Notes: generated by a model not told the origin, from the sequence alone. DNA of 64,000 nucleotides from Tsukamurella conjunctivitidis (GCF_007858475.1 NZ_VIGX01000013.1:1-64000), one strand, 5' to 3'; positions 9,583-18,670 are shown, counted from the first letter of the stretch. Program-made: numbers and translations.

Positions 9583-10320
9583 CTAATCTCGTTCCAGCAC
9601 AGCGAAGAGGAACGCGAGGAAGCGCGGATCATCGCGTCCCTTGAAGAAGTCAGGGAAGCGCTCCACCGCCTCGGGTGACGGTGCAGGCTCATCGAGGTGC
9701 GTCACGCGGAACCCGCACTCAGTGAACGTCGTGAACATCGTCGAGAGCGAACGGTCCCAAAAGGTCAGGTCCACTTCCATCCCCGCCAGCTCTGAATCGT
9801 GCCGCGCCCGCGTGGCGAAGTAGTTCGTCTCGTTGCCCTCTTGAAGCTGACTGAACCAGATGGCGAGCGGATGCTCTACGGAAAGGATCACCCGCCCACC
9901 CGGCTTGAGTACGCGCCACATCTCGGAGAGCGGGCCGTGCCAGTCTTCGAGGTAATGCAGGGCCAACGAGCACACCACGTCGTCGAAAGAGTCGTCCTTG
10001 AACGGGAACGGCTCGCCGAGGTCGGCGACGTGCAACTCCGCGCGGGAACCCACACGTCCCCTGGCGATGTCGATCAAAGCGCTGCTGCCGTCGAAGCCGA
10101 CCGCAACGGCTCCCCCTTCGACCAGGTCCACCAGCGTCGGCCCAGAGCCGCACCCCGCGTCGAGGACCCGCCTTCCGTTCACGGTTCCGAGCAGTTCGCG
10201 GATCGCGGGACGGTTGTAGTACTCGTTCAGAATGCTGGTCGCGTTCAGGTCCGCGTACGCCTCCGCGATCGAGTCGTACGCCGCCGCACTAGTGCTTGAC
10301 TGATCCTTTGGAGTCGTCAT
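9583..10320 (-). CDS. Class I SAM-dependent methyltransferase
   Basis: 245-aa Methyltransf_11-type enzyme. Motif I is RRVLDAGCGSGPT near residue 50; the acidic end of beta-2 is GFDGSS, motif II DDSFDDVVCSLALHYLED near 105-122, and the post-II segment VLKPGGRVILSVEHPL. Substrate unknown. It points toward the unknown gene ending at 9516 and lies at the far edge of the accessory patch. Confidence 0.8.
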   Translation of the reverse strand: MTTPKDQSSTSAAAYDSIAEAYADLNATSILNEYYNRPAIRELLGTVNGRRVLDAGCGSGPTLVDLVEGGAVAVGFDGSSALIDIARGRVGSRAELHVADLGEPFPFKDDSFDDVVCSLALHYLEDWHGPLSEMWRVLKPGGRVILSVEHPLAIWFSQLQEGNETNYFATRARHDSELAGMEVDLTFWDRSLSTMFTTFTECGFRVTHLDEPAPSPEAVERFPDFFKGRDDPRFLAFLFAVLERD

Positions 10321-10501
10321 GACTCGACGTTACCTACGTATCCACGGTGGGCATCGACCTACGTGCAGGTGCGGGTCCGGAGCGGAAAGCGACGTCACCC
10401 GATCACCTGGCCGCAGGGCGGCCTCGCTGTTCGTCGGGCATAAACGGTTCGCCCCACCGGTTGAGCCGAAGGAACCTTCCCCTCCGAGCACAGGAGACAC
10501 C

Positions 10502-10795
10502 GTGGCCAAGGGCTATTGGGTCAGCGTCTACCGGGTCATCAAGGACTCCGAGAAGTTGGCCGCCTACGACGAACTGGCGCGCGTGGCCGTCCAGGCCGGC
10601 GGTGGGCGGCTCCTCTCCCGCGACGGCCGCGTCGCCCCGTACGAGCAGGGCGTCGCCGAGCGGACGATCCTGATCGAGTTCGCGAGCTTCGAGCAGGCCG
10701 TCGCCGCCCGGGAGAGCGCGGCGTACCAGGAGGCGCTGGCCACGCTGGGCGACGCCGTGGAGCGCGATTTCCGCATCGTCGAAGGCCTCGGCTGA
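10502..10795 (+). CDS. DUF1330 family protein
   Basis: 97-aa ferredoxin-fold (dimeric alpha/beta barrel) protein. GTG start at 10502 preceded by AGGAGACACC; reads VAKGYWVSVYRVIKDSEKLA. The LIEFASFEQAVAARES core and RDFRIVEG end are typical of the family. Biochemical role not established. A longer frame from 10319 has no ribosome site. Confidence 0.85.
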   Translation: MAKGYWVSVYRVIKDSEKLAAYDELARVAVQAGGGRLLSRDGRVAPYEQGVAERTILIEFASFEQAVAARESAAYQEALATLGDAVERDFRIVEGLG

Positions 10796-10856
10796 CACTC
10801 GCCGCGCCTCGAACTCGGGAATCCCTGCCAGACTGAGCGCGGACGAGGAGGCCGCG

Positions 10857-11697
10857 ATGACCGACGATCGATTCCGCAGCGCCGAGGGCGCCCGGGAGGT
10901 GCGCGAGGAGTACGCACGGCTGCTGTCGGCGTACCTGCCGGATGTGGAGCGCACCGTCGTCGACGGGACGCACGTCCTGAGCGCGGGCCCGGCGGACGCC
11001 CCGCCCGTCGTTCTTCTGCACGGCTCCGGCGGAACGTCGCTGAACTGGGCGACGGAGATCCCGCGCCTGGCGCGGACGCACCGAGTGCACGCGCTGGACC
11101 TGCCCGGCGAGCCCGGCGGCACCGTCGTCCCGCGGCTGCCGCTCGAACCGGGGGCGCACGCCGCATGGCTCGCGGGGGCGACCGACGCGTTGGGCGCGCC
11201 GCACGCGGCGGTGATCGGCGAGTCCCTCGGCGGCTGGGTCGCCCTGGACTACGCGACGGAGCACCCCACCCGCATCCGCTCGCTGGGCCTGCTGGTGCCG
11301 GGCGGTCTCGGTCCGCGCCGGACGGCTCCGCTGCTGGTCGCGGGCCTGCTCAGCCTGCTGGGCCGGCCCGGCCGCCGGGCCGCGATGCGCTACTTCACGG
11401 GGTGGAGCCCCTCGAACGAACCGGGCCTCGAGCGCGACCTCGCCGTGTTCAGCGACCTCACGTTCCGCGCCTTCCGGCCCCGCACCGACGGCCTCCCCCG
11501 TCTTCGCAGACGAGGCCCTCGCCCGGATCACCGTGCCGGTGACCGCCGCGTTCGGCGCGCGAGACAAGATGCTCGACGGTCCGCGGGCCGCAGCGCACGC
11601 GCGCACCGTCTTCGGCGACGGGGCCGTCACCCTGCTCGCCGGAGCGGGTCACCTTGTACCGGACCGCGCCGAGCGGGTGATCGCCGCCGCCGGGTAG
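10857..11697 (+). pseudogene. Alpha/beta hydrolase broken by a 1-nt frameshift
   Basis: The N-terminal part has oxyanion HGSGGTSLNW, nucleophile elbow IGESLGGW and FRAFRPRTDGLP. At 11495-11499 a run of five C shifts the frame. With four C the protein would continue PVFADEALARITVPVTAAFG ... LLAGAGHLVPD to the TAG at 11697, which supplies the missing acid-loop and catalytic-His region. As written, translation instead continues in an Arg-rich junk frame to 11753. It is either a recent pseudogene or a homopolymer sequencing error. Intact, it would be a 279-aa esterase/lipase-like enzyme. Confidence 0.82.
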
Positions 11698-11784
11698 CCG
11701 GACCGCGGCCGGTTGAGTTCGCAAGCACGACGAGCGCAGTCGTGCGAAACTGAGCGCAACCTGAACACGAGAGGCCGCACCGTC

Positions 11785-13326
11785 ATGCGCGAAACCGCCC
11801 GCAAGCTCGGATACGTCCTGGTCGCACTGCTCGGTGCGATCGCCCTCACCTTCACCTCCGCGGTCGCCTGGGCGGCCACGACGGTGCTCGTCGTGCCCGG
11901 TACCGGCACCAAGGATCCGTCGAAGGTCGAGGGTTACCAGGAGAACGTCGTGGGCTACTACGTGGCGCCGACGGGCGCGTGCGGCGCGACCGACTGCATC
12001 GCGAAGCCCGTGCCGTACATCGCCGAGTTCTGGCCGATCCCGCTGTCCGGCTGGGGCGGCCTGCAGGGCGCGAAGTGGGACGACTCCGTGGCGAGCGGAG
12101 TCACGAGCCTGAACGAGCAGTACGCCGCCGCCGACAAGGACTCCCCGATCGTCATCTTCGGGTATTCGCAGGGCGGCACCGTGGTCACCGCGGTCAAGAA
12201 GCAGCTCGCCGAGAACGGCGGCGTCCCCGACAACGTCTCCTTCGTGCTCATCGGCAACGCGAGCCGCCCCAACGGCGGACTCTTCACCCGGCCGTCGTTC
12301 CTCGGCCACATCCCGATCCTCGACGTCACCTTCGGCACCGGCACCCCGACGAACACCGGCACCGGCACCCGCCCCGTCAACACCACCGACGTGGGCTTCC
12401 AGTACGACGGCGTCACCGACTTCCCGAAGTACCCGGCCAACCTGCTGGCGACGGCCAACGCGCTCGCCGGGTTCTGGTACGTGCACGGCAAGATGCTGGC
12501 GCCCAAGGGTTCCGACGACCCGTCGGCGACGCCGATCGGTTACACCCCGGACGAGGTCCGCGCGGCCGTCGAGGCGGCGACCGCGAACTGCACGGCGGGC
12601 ACCTACTGCCAGGTGAGCGGCGACACCCGCTACGTGACACTGCCGGCGAAGATCCTGCCGATCATGTTGCCGCTGTTGGACCTCGGCAAGGCCACGGGCA
12701 CCACCGCGTTGTTCACGCCCTTCATCGACCTCGTCTCGCCCGTCGCCCGGGTACTGATCGAGACCGGCTACGACCGCCGCGATTACGGCGCCGTCTCGCC
12801 GTTCGGCATCGTCCCGTTGCTCGATCCGCTGCGGTTGGGCACCGACCTGCTCGGCGCCGCGGTGCAGGGCATCGGCCAGGCCGCGACCGGCACGGGCGAC
12901 GCGTCCCGCTTCCTCACCCCGAAGCCGGCCACCTCGGCGACGACCGGCGACGCGGAGCCGTCTCGCACGAGCGATCCGACGCCCGCCGCACCGTCGACGC
13001 CGCAGCCGACGAAGGAGCAGTCGCCGGTGCTACAGCTCGTGGAGACCGCAGTGCCGCAGCCCGATCCGAGCCCGAGCACGCAACCCTCGCCGACCACCGG
13101 GCAGAGCAGCACGGTCGAGCCGAGCGCGACCCCCGAGCCGAGCGCGAAGCAGGAGCCCAGCGCGACGCAGGAGCCGGCCACTTCGGCGACGCCGGAGTCC
13201 CCGGCCGCAACGGGCACCGTCGAACCCGCGCCGGCCGGCGCGGCCACGGCCACCGAGTCGAAGCCCGCGACGGATTCCACCGGGACCGCCTCCGACGAAC
13301 CCGTCGTGGCGGCCGCCGCGGCCTGA
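11785..13326 (+). CDS. Secreted PE-PPE-domain (cutinase-like) serine esterase
   Basis: 513-aa exported alpha/beta hydrolase with the PE-PPE domain (PF08237) known from mycolata. A signal peptide with hydrophobic core LVALLGAIALTFTSAV ends near WAA (about residue 32). The domain begins TTVLVVPGTGT and has the nucleophile elbow IFGYSQGGTVV near residue 130 and NASRPNGGLFTR. From about 380 a long Thr/Pro/Ser/Ala/Glu-rich tail (repeated EPSATPEPSA-like units) probably spans or anchors in the cell wall. Start at 11785 chosen for its signal peptide and upstream GAGAGG. Confidence 0.85.
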   Translation: MRETARKLGYVLVALLGAIALTFTSAVAWAATTVLVVPGTGTKDPSKVEGYQENVVGYYVAPTGACGATDCIAKPVPYIAEFWPIPLSGWGGLQGAKWDDSVASGVTSLNEQYAAADKDSPIVIFGYSQGGTVVTAVKKQLAENGGVPDNVSFVLIGNASRPNGGLFTRPSFLGHIPILDVTFGTGTPTNTGTGTRPVNTTDVGFQYDGVTDFPKYPANLLATANALAGFWYVHGKMLAPKGSDDPSATPIGYTPDEVRAAVEAATANCTAGTYCQVSGDTRYVTLPAKILPIMLPLLDLGKATGTTALFTPFIDLVSPVARVLIETGYDRRDYGAVSPFGIVPLLDPLRLGTDLLGAAVQGIGQAATGTGDASRFLTPKPATSATTGDAEPSRTSDPTPAAPSTPQPTKEQSPVLQLVETAVPQPDPSPSTQPSPTTGQSSTVEPSATPEPSAKQEPSATQEPATSATPESPAATGTVEPAPAGAATATESKPATDSTGTASDEPVVAAAAA

Positions 13327-13330
13327 GCGG

Positions 13331-13972
13331 CTACTCGCCGGAGAAGAACGCCGCGGTGCGCCCGCCCTGCGCGCGCGCCTGCTCCTCGGGAACGCCGGCG
13401 GCGACGCTCGCCTCGGCCCAGGCCTTGGCAGAGGCGGCGATGAGCGCCTTGGCGGCGGGCGTCGCGAAGAACGCCTCGGCGTCCTCGGGGCGGTCCTGAC
13501 CGGTGGTGAGCAGCGCGTTGAGGCCGAGGAACGCGAGGTCCCAGCCGACACCGATCGCTCCGGGCCCGAACTGCTCGTAGAAGTCGCGGACGTTGTCGCC
13601 GGAGTGGGTGAGCGTCAGGCGGGCACCGTCACCGTCGGGCTCGACGACGACCTCCACCTGCGAGCTGCCGCCCATGATCTCCCAGGAGACGAGGTAGCGG
13701 CGCGGGGCGTCGCACTCGAGGACGGTGCCCCCGGCGTTGCCCTCGACCTGGAAGCGGCCGCCGAGCTCGAGATCGCCGTGGACGGGCGCGAACCAGCGCG
13801 GCAGACGCTCGGCGCTGGTGACCGCGTCCCAGAGGTCGTCGACGTCGGTGGGGTACGTCTGGCTCAGTGCCCCCGAGACGTAGACGTCCCCCTCGCCGCT
13901 GTCGCGCACCTCGGCGCGCCGGGTGACCGCCGTGGGCTGTGCCGCGGCGAGATCGTCGATGTCGTAGGTCAT
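13331..13972 (-). CDS. SRPBCC (AHSA1-type START-like) protein
   Basis: 213-aa helix-grip protein. SGALSQTYPTDVDDLWDAVT, LPRWFAPVHGDLELGGRF, GTVLECDAPRRYLVSWE and LTLTHSGDN follow the AHSA1/YndB order. Its ATG overlaps the stop of the ArsR gene (4 nt), the common ArsR-SRPBCC operon. A hydrophobic-ligand or stress role is family inference. Confidence 0.85.
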   Translation of the reverse strand: MTYDIDDLAAAQPTAVTRRAEVRDSGEGDVYVSGALSQTYPTDVDDLWDAVTSAERLPRWFAPVHGDLELGGRFQVEGNAGGTVLECDAPRRYLVSWEIMGGSSQVEVVVEPDGDGARLTLTHSGDNVRDFYEQFGPGAIGVGWDLAFLGLNALLTTGQDRPEDAEAFFATPAAKALIAASAKAWAEASVAAGVPEEQARAQGGRTAAFFSGE

Positions 13973-14319
13973 GATTCGTCCTTGTCCGTCGATGTTCGGC
14001 GCGCACGCTTCCCGCGCGCGATCTCGGTGCCGAGGGCCGCGAATCGCGGCTCCCAGAAGTGCCGGAACGGGACCAGCCAGTCGTCGATCTCCCGCAGGGG
14101 TTCCGGCGAGACCGCGTACAAGCGTCGCGCCCCCTCCGGCCGGACGGTGACGAATCCCGCTTCCCGCAACACCTTCAGGTGCTGCGAGACCGCGGGCTGG
14201 CTGATGCCGAAGCGCCCACGCACGTCGTCGCTCAGGTCGCCCGCCGAATGCTCCCCGCGAGCGAGAAGCTCGATCAGGTGGCGGCGGACGGGGTCACCGA
14301 GGACGTCGAAGGCGTGCAC
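13969..14319 (-). CDS. ArsR-family transcriptional regulator
   Basis: 116-aa winged-helix repressor. GTG start; HAFDVLGDPVRRHLIELLA, then recognition helix SQPAVSQHLKVLREAG and wing VRPEGARRLYAV. No obvious metal-binding cysteines, so it belongs with the SRPBCC-linked subgroup. Coupled to the downstream SRPBCC gene. A near-perfect palindrome overlaps its own promoter, so autoregulation is likely. Confidence 0.88.
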   Translation of the reverse strand: MHAFDVLGDPVRRHLIELLARGEHSAGDLSDDVRGRFGISQPAVSQHLKVLREAGFVTVRPEGARRLYAVSPEPLREIDDWLVPFRHFWEPRFAALGTEIARGKRARRTSTDKDES

Positions 14320-14325
14320 TCGACG

Positions 14326-14355
14326 AGTATTTCACTGTTGGCTTATATAAGTCAA
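14326..14355 (-). promoter_or_regulatory. Promoter and operator of the ArsR-SRPBCC operon
   Basis: Minus strand: TTGACT (14355-14350), 18-nt spacer, AATACT (14331-14326), then 6 nt to the GTG, a leaderless layout. The plus strand at 14338-14355 reads TTGGCTTATATAAGTCAA, an 18-bp inverted repeat with one mismatched pair, covering the -35 and spacer. Confidence 0.6.
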
Positions 14356-14380
14356 GAGTTAATTCGAACGGGTCGCATGC

Positions 14381-15904
14381 TCAACCGACGGTGACCGTGA
14401 TCGTCCGCTCGGACGTGGGCTCGTTCAGCTTCGTGGTATCGACCTTGAGCACCTCGAGGCTGTCCTGCAGTCCGTTGGCCAGCATCTTCGGCTTGAGCCG
14501 GAACGGAGTCTGCGGTCCCTGAATCCCCTCGAGCCCGAAGTCGCTGTCGTTCGCGATGAACAGAGTCTTGCCGCCATCGGGCGAGGCGAGCCCCTCGACC
14601 TTGTCGTGGCCGAAGAACTTCCCGGCGGGGTTGAGCTTGTCGACCAGGCCGCTGAGATCGAGGGCCACCGTCTTGCGCACCGGGCTGATGCCCGCCCCCT
14701 TGAGCGCGGCCTCCGCCTCCGCCGTGGTGCTGACGCCGGCGATGGTCTCGGGGTTCTGTTCGGCGAGGGGAGTCGCACCGTCGAGGTTGATGCGGTAGAT
14801 CGTCTTGTTCGCCTTGGGCGCGGTCTTGCCGTCCCGCTCGTCGACGAGGAACTCGGTGTCGGAGATCGCCGTGATCTCGGAGACCGCCTTCTTGGTGTCC
14901 TTCGGATTGTCGAGCAGGTAGGCGTACTGCTGCACGGCCTTCGTCGCGAGGTCGATCGCGACGATCCGCGTGACCGGCACCTCCTTGGCGTTGCCACTGA
15001 GACCGGGGACGTTCAAGGCGGACTGCATGATTCCCACCAGCCGCTTACCGTCGGGCGTCACGGTGAGGCCCTCCATGCCCTGGTTCGGCGTCCTGCTCTT
15101 GAGTACCTCGGGCAGCCCCTTGCCGGGGGCGAGGCGCTCGAGCTCCTGGCCGTTCGCGTCGAAGTGGACGAGGAAGGGTCCGTATTCGTCCGAGACCCAG
15201 AAGGAACCGTCGGCCAGCGCGACAAGGCCCTCGGAATCGATGCCGTGGTCGGTGGGCGGGAGCTCCACGCCGTCCAGATCGAGCATCTTCTCGCCCGTGG
15301 GCGCGGCGGTGTCGTTCCGGCCGTTCAGGGGACGGCCGTCGCGCCCCTTGAGCGTGATGACGCTCTGCAGGACAGCGGCGCCGCCCTCGAGCTTGAAGCG
15401 GCCGATCTGCGGGGTGAAGTCCGGTGTCACCGACACCTTCTCGTCCTTGTTCGGGCCGTCGACGTTGGGCCCGCGGTCGGTCAGGCCGTAGAACTCACCG
15501 GGCGCGCCCGGCACCGGCGTCCAGGACGAGCCGTAGCCGCTGCCATCGATCGAGACGCCGCCGACGGTGGCGAGCGGCGGGATGTCCGACGAGTACAGCG
15601 AGACCGCCGGCGAGACGACCGCGGTGAGCCGGACCGAGCCGGTGAAACCGGCTTTCGGCTTGAAGACGAGCGCGCCGCCCTTCGCCGCTTCCACGGTGCC
15701 GTCGGAAGTGGGCTTCACATCGACCACCGCGCCGCCCTGTGCGAGTCCCGCGAGTTGCGCGGCCGTGATGGTGAGCGGCGAGTTCGTACCGGTCTTGAGA
15801 TCGAGCTTCGCGGCGTCCTCACCCCCGCCCGAGGAACAGGCGGCGAGGGAGCCTCCCGCGAGGACGGCGACGAGGGCGACGGCGAGGCGGCGATTCGAGC
15901 GCAT
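14381..15904 (-). CDS. Phytase-like/esterase-like lipoprotein
   Basis: 507-aa exported protein of the Phytase-like family (PF13449). Lipoprotein signal: MRSNRRLAVALVAVLAGG, lipobox LAAC near residue 23. The beta-propeller-type body has YGLTDRGPNVDG, DSEGLVALADGSFWVSDEYG, NQGMEGLTVTPDGK and FGHDKVEGLASPDGGKTLF, which are family landmarks. Presumed phosphoester or ester hydrolase at the cell surface; substrate unknown. A phosphate-scavenging role alongside phoA is possible but I see no PHO box here. Confidence 0.8.
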   Translation of the reverse strand: MRSNRRLAVALVAVLAGGSLAACSSGGGEDAAKLDLKTGTNSPLTITAAQLAGLAQGGAVVDVKPTSDGTVEAAKGGALVFKPKAGFTGSVRLTAVVSPAVSLYSSDIPPLATVGGVSIDGSGYGSSWTPVPGAPGEFYGLTDRGPNVDGPNKDEKVSVTPDFTPQIGRFKLEGGAAVLQSVITLKGRDGRPLNGRNDTAAPTGEKMLDLDGVELPPTDHGIDSEGLVALADGSFWVSDEYGPFLVHFDANGQELERLAPGKGLPEVLKSRTPNQGMEGLTVTPDGKRLVGIMQSALNVPGLSGNAKEVPVTRIVAIDLATKAVQQYAYLLDNPKDTKKAVSEITAISDTEFLVDERDGKTAPKANKTIYRINLDGATPLAEQNPETIAGVSTTAEAEAALKGAGISPVRKTVALDLSGLVDKLNPAGKFFGHDKVEGLASPDGGKTLFIANDSDFGLEGIQGPQTPFRLKPKMLANGLQDSLEVLKVDTTKLNEPTSERTITVTVG

Positions 15905-15952
15905 GCCCTGTGCTTACCAGACCCACGTGAACCGCGCGTGGACCGCGCTCGG

Positions 15953-17044
15953 CTACTCGATGCGATTGCCCTCGGCATCCCAGTGCTCGGCGACCTTCTT
16001 ACTGGGTTGCACGCGTGGGGGCTCGCCGGGCATCTTCGGGTAGTCGGGCGGGTAGTTCAGTTCGACGGGGTGCTGCTCCCACAGCTCCAGCAGGGGCGTC
16101 AGATCGTGGGCGACGTCGTCCATGTCGGCCCAGGGGTTCCCGCCCGCGAGGCGCTCGGGCACCGTGAACAGGTTGAGTTCGTGCGGGTCCTTGAGCTCCG
16201 CCAGCGCATCCCAGGTGAGTGGCGTGGAGACGGTGGCGCCCTGCACTGCGCGCAGCGACCACGCGGAGGCGATGGTGCGGTCACGGCTGTTCTGGTTGTA
16301 GTCCACGAAGATCCGCTCACCCCGCTCCTCCTTCCACCACGCGGTGGTCACGCCGTCATCGCGCTTCTCCAGTTCCCTGCCGAACGCGATGGCGGCGTGC
16401 CGCACGTCCACGAAGTCCCACCGCGGCGCGATGCGGATGAAGACGTGCACGCCCCTGTTACCCGAGGTCTTGCAGTAGGCCCGCAGCCCGAGGTCGTCGG
16501 CCAACTCCCGGGCGATCCCCGCGACGCGGACGGCGTCGCGGAAGTCGGTGCCGGGCTGCGGATCGAGGTCGATGCGCAGCTCGTCCGGATGGTCCACGTC
16601 GGCGCTGCGCACCGGCCAGGGGTGGAAGGTGATGGTGCCCATCTGCGCGCACCACACGGGGATCGCGATCTCGGAGGGACACAGCTCGTCGGCGGGGCGG
16701 CCGGACGGAAAGGCGATGCGCACCGTCTGCGCGTACTCGGGGGCGCCCTTCATCATCCGCTTCTGGTAGAAGCCGTCGGCGTCCTTGTCCTGCGGGCCCT
16801 GCGCGAGCCGGCCGCCGGGGTGCACGCCGCCGGGCCAGCGTTCCAACGCGGTCGGGCGGTCGCCGATCGCGGCGAGCAACGGCTCGCCGACGGCGGCGAA
16901 GTACTGCGCCACCTGGAGTTTGGAGACCTCGGGGGTGAGGTCGGTCGCCGGGTAGATGATCCGGTCGGGGCTGGACACCCGGACAGGTCGGTCCCCGTCG
17001 GGCCCCGGGACGACCACCTCCGCTGCGGGCGCCTTCGCCATCAT
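15953..17044 (-). CDS. PolDom primase-polymerase (LigD-polymerase-like, Rv3730c type)
   Basis: 363-aa archaeo-eukaryotic-primase-fold polymerase, related to the LigD polymerase domain and to the LigC-associated M. tuberculosis Rv3730c. Catalytic acids lie in LRIDLDPQPGTDF and the third Asp in RIFVDYNQNSRDRT. SGNRGVHVFIRI and CAQMGTITFHPWPV are also typical. It fills gaps with a preference for ribonucleotides in the family. ATG at 17044 overlaps the ligC stop (ATGA), so ligase and polymerase are made together for gap repair or end joining. No Ku gene lies in this window. Confidence 0.88.
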   Translation of the reverse strand: MMAKAPAAEVVVPGPDGDRPVRVSSPDRIIYPATDLTPEVSKLQVAQYFAAVGEPLLAAIGDRPTALERWPGGVHPGGRLAQGPQDKDADGFYQKRMMKGAPEYAQTVRIAFPSGRPADELCPSEIAIPVWCAQMGTITFHPWPVRSADVDHPDELRIDLDPQPGTDFRDAVRVAGIARELADDLGLRAYCKTSGNRGVHVFIRIAPRWDFVDVRHAAIAFGRELEKRDDGVTTAWWKEERGERIFVDYNQNSRDRTIASAWSLRAVQGATVSTPLTWDALAELKDPHELNLFTVPERLAGGNPWADMDDVAHDLTPLLELWEQHPVELNYPPDYPKMPGEPPRVQPSKKVAEHWDAEGNRIE

Positions 17045-18099
17045 TCGCCCTCCTGCAGCACGTCGTCGAGGTCGTAGTTGACCGGGACGTCGAGCTGCTC
17101 GTAACCGCAGCTCGACGGGTCGCGGTCGGGGCGCCAGCGCTTGAACTTGGCGGTGTGCCGCAGGCGCATGCCCTCCATCTGGTCGTAGTCGAACTCGACC
17201 ACGAGCTCGGGCCGCACGGGCACCCACTCCCCCGTCTTCTCCGGCGTCGCCCAGCGGTTGGGCTCGCCCTGCACCGAGTCGGCCGTCCGCATGGGCTCCA
17301 GGAGCCGGAGGTACTCCTCGCGCTTGGCGGCGGTGAAGGCGCCGATGCCTCCGATCGGCAGCAGCTGCCCGTCCTGGTAGAGACCGAGGAGCACCGAGCC
17401 GACGGCGTTGGGCTGCGACTTGTGCGGGCGGTAGCCGATGACCACCGCCTCGGCGGTGCGCGCGTGCTTGACCTTGATCATCTCGCGCTTGCCGGGTAGG
17501 TAGTGCCCGTCGATCCGCTTGGAGATCACCCCGTCGAGGCCCGCGCCCTCGAACCGCTCGAACCACTCGGCGGCGGCCGCGGCGTCGGTGGTGACGCGAC
17601 TGATCCTGCAGGTCCCCGTGCCCGCGTACGCCGAGACCAGGACCTCGCGCCGCGCGCTGAAGGGCTTGCCGGTGAGGTCGACGTCGGCCATCGCGACGGC
17701 GTCGAAACCGATGAAGATCGCCGGTGTCTCCTCGGACAGCTTCGTGATCCGGGACTCCGCGGGGTGGATCCGCGCCGACAGCGATTCCCAGTCGAGCCGC
17801 TTGCGGCCCTCGCGGTGCACCGCGACCGCGATCTCCCCGTCGAGCACGCAGCGCTCCGGTAGCTCGGCCCGGGCCGCGGCGACGACCTCGGGGAAGTACC
17901 GGCCCAGATCCTTACCGCTGCGCGAGCCGATGAAGACCTCGTCGCCGTCGCGGAAGATCAGGGCGCGGAAACCGTCCCATTTGGGCTCGTGGGAGTAGCC
18001 CTCGCCCGGCACGGCCTTCGCGGCCTTGGCGAGCATCGGGTCCAGCGGCGGGTTCACGGGGAGGTCCACGGGTCCGATCGTAGGCGCAGGGGCCGACAT
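17041..18099 (-). CDS. ligC: ATP-dependent DNA ligase LigC
   Basis: 352-aa nick-sealing ligase like M. tuberculosis LigC (Rv3731). The adenylated Lys is in EPKWDGFRAL near residue 40; also GSRSGKDLGRYFPE, CVLDGEIAV, the segment AGLDGVISKRIDGHY, MIKVKHARTAEAVV and the OB-fold end MRLRHTAKFKRWRPD. Start uncertain: ATG 18099 is used here, but mycobacterial LigC begins at the equivalent of VDLPVNPPLDPMLAK, an in-frame GTG at 18069. Neither has a clear ribosome site. Coupled to the polymerase gene downstream. Confidence 0.88.
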   Translation of the reverse strand: MSAPAPTIGPVDLPVNPPLDPMLAKAAKAVPGEGYSHEPKWDGFRALIFRDGDEVFIGSRSGKDLGRYFPEVVAAARAELPERCVLDGEIAVAVHREGRKRLDWESLSARIHPAESRITKLSEETPAIFIGFDAVAMADVDLTGKPFSARREVLVSAYAGTGTCRISRVTTDAAAAAEWFERFEGAGLDGVISKRIDGHYLPGKREMIKVKHARTAEAVVIGYRPHKSQPNAVGSVLLGLYQDGQLLPIGGIGAFTAAKREEYLRLLEPMRTADSVQGEPNRWATPEKTGEWVPVRPELVVEFDYDQMEGMRLRHTAKFKRWRPDRDPSSCGYEQLDVPVNYDLDDVLQEGE

Positions 18100-18127
18100 C
18101 GGGACCGGACCCGAGGAGGCGATCCCG

Positions 18128-18658
18128 CTAGCCCATGCTCTTCTGGCCGTCGATGCTCTCGCGGATGATGTCGGCGTGCCCGCTGTGGTGGGCCGTCTCC
18201 CCGCCGATGTGCAGGAAGACGCGGCGCACCGACCAGAACACGCCCGGCGGCTGCCACGGCGCCTCGGGCAACTCGTACGAGGTGTCGAGATCCAGGGTGC
18301 GGACCAGCTCGTCGGTGACGGCGGCGACCCGCTCGTGCTCCGCGAGCACGCCCTCGATCGTCTCGCCGTCGGTGAGGCGGAAGGTGTCCGCGAAGGCCGC
18401 GATCTGCTCGGGCGTGAGGCTTTCGAAGTCCATCTCGTCCATCGCGTGGCCTTCGCCGCGGGCGAACTGCTGCCAGCCCTTCTCGACCTCGGTGACGTGC
18501 TTGATGAGGCCGCCCACGGTGAGCTCACTGACGGTGCTGCGGGTGTTGGCCTGCTCGTCGGTCAGGCCCTGCGCGGTGAAACGCAGGAAATGCCGGCGTT
18601 CGGCGAGGAAGCTGAGGATGTCGTTGCGCTCGGCGGAGATGTTCTGTGTCTCGGTCAT
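18128..18658 (-). CDS. DinB-family protein (DUF664)
   Basis: 176-aa four-helix metal-dependent protein of the DinB/YfiT superfamily, some members of which are thiol-dependent transferases. Candidate metal ligands are H in GLIKHVTEVEKGW and the pair in HIGGETAHHSGHADIIRE. Divergent from a WYL regulator with about 60 bp between them, so that regulator probably controls it. TAGGCT lies 6 nt before the ATG and no Shine-Dalgarno is seen. Confidence 0.85.
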   Translation of the reverse strand: MTETQNISAERNDILSFLAERRHFLRFTAQGLTDEQANTRSTVSELTVGGLIKHVTEVEKGWQQFARGEGHAMDEMDFESLTPEQIAAFADTFRLTDGETIEGVLAEHERVAAVTDELVRTLDLDTSYELPEAPWQPPGVFWSVRRVFLHIGGETAHHSGHADIIRESIDGQKSMG

Positions 18659-18664
18659 GCTGCA

Positions 18665-18670
18665 AGCCTA
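18665..18670 (-). promoter_or_regulatory. -10 element of a leaderless DinB-gene promoter
   Basis: TAGGCT, then six nucleotides, then ATG at 18658. Confidence 0.45.

Noticed and set aside
7890-10320. An intact prophage or integrative element at tRNA-Ser(GGA)
   Set aside because: No integrase, no phage structural genes and no second copy of the tRNA 3' end were found.
14606-17077. 823-codon plus-strand frame across the phytase-like and PolDom genes
   Set aside because: It spans two genes and the gap between them on the opposite strand and has no recognisable motif.
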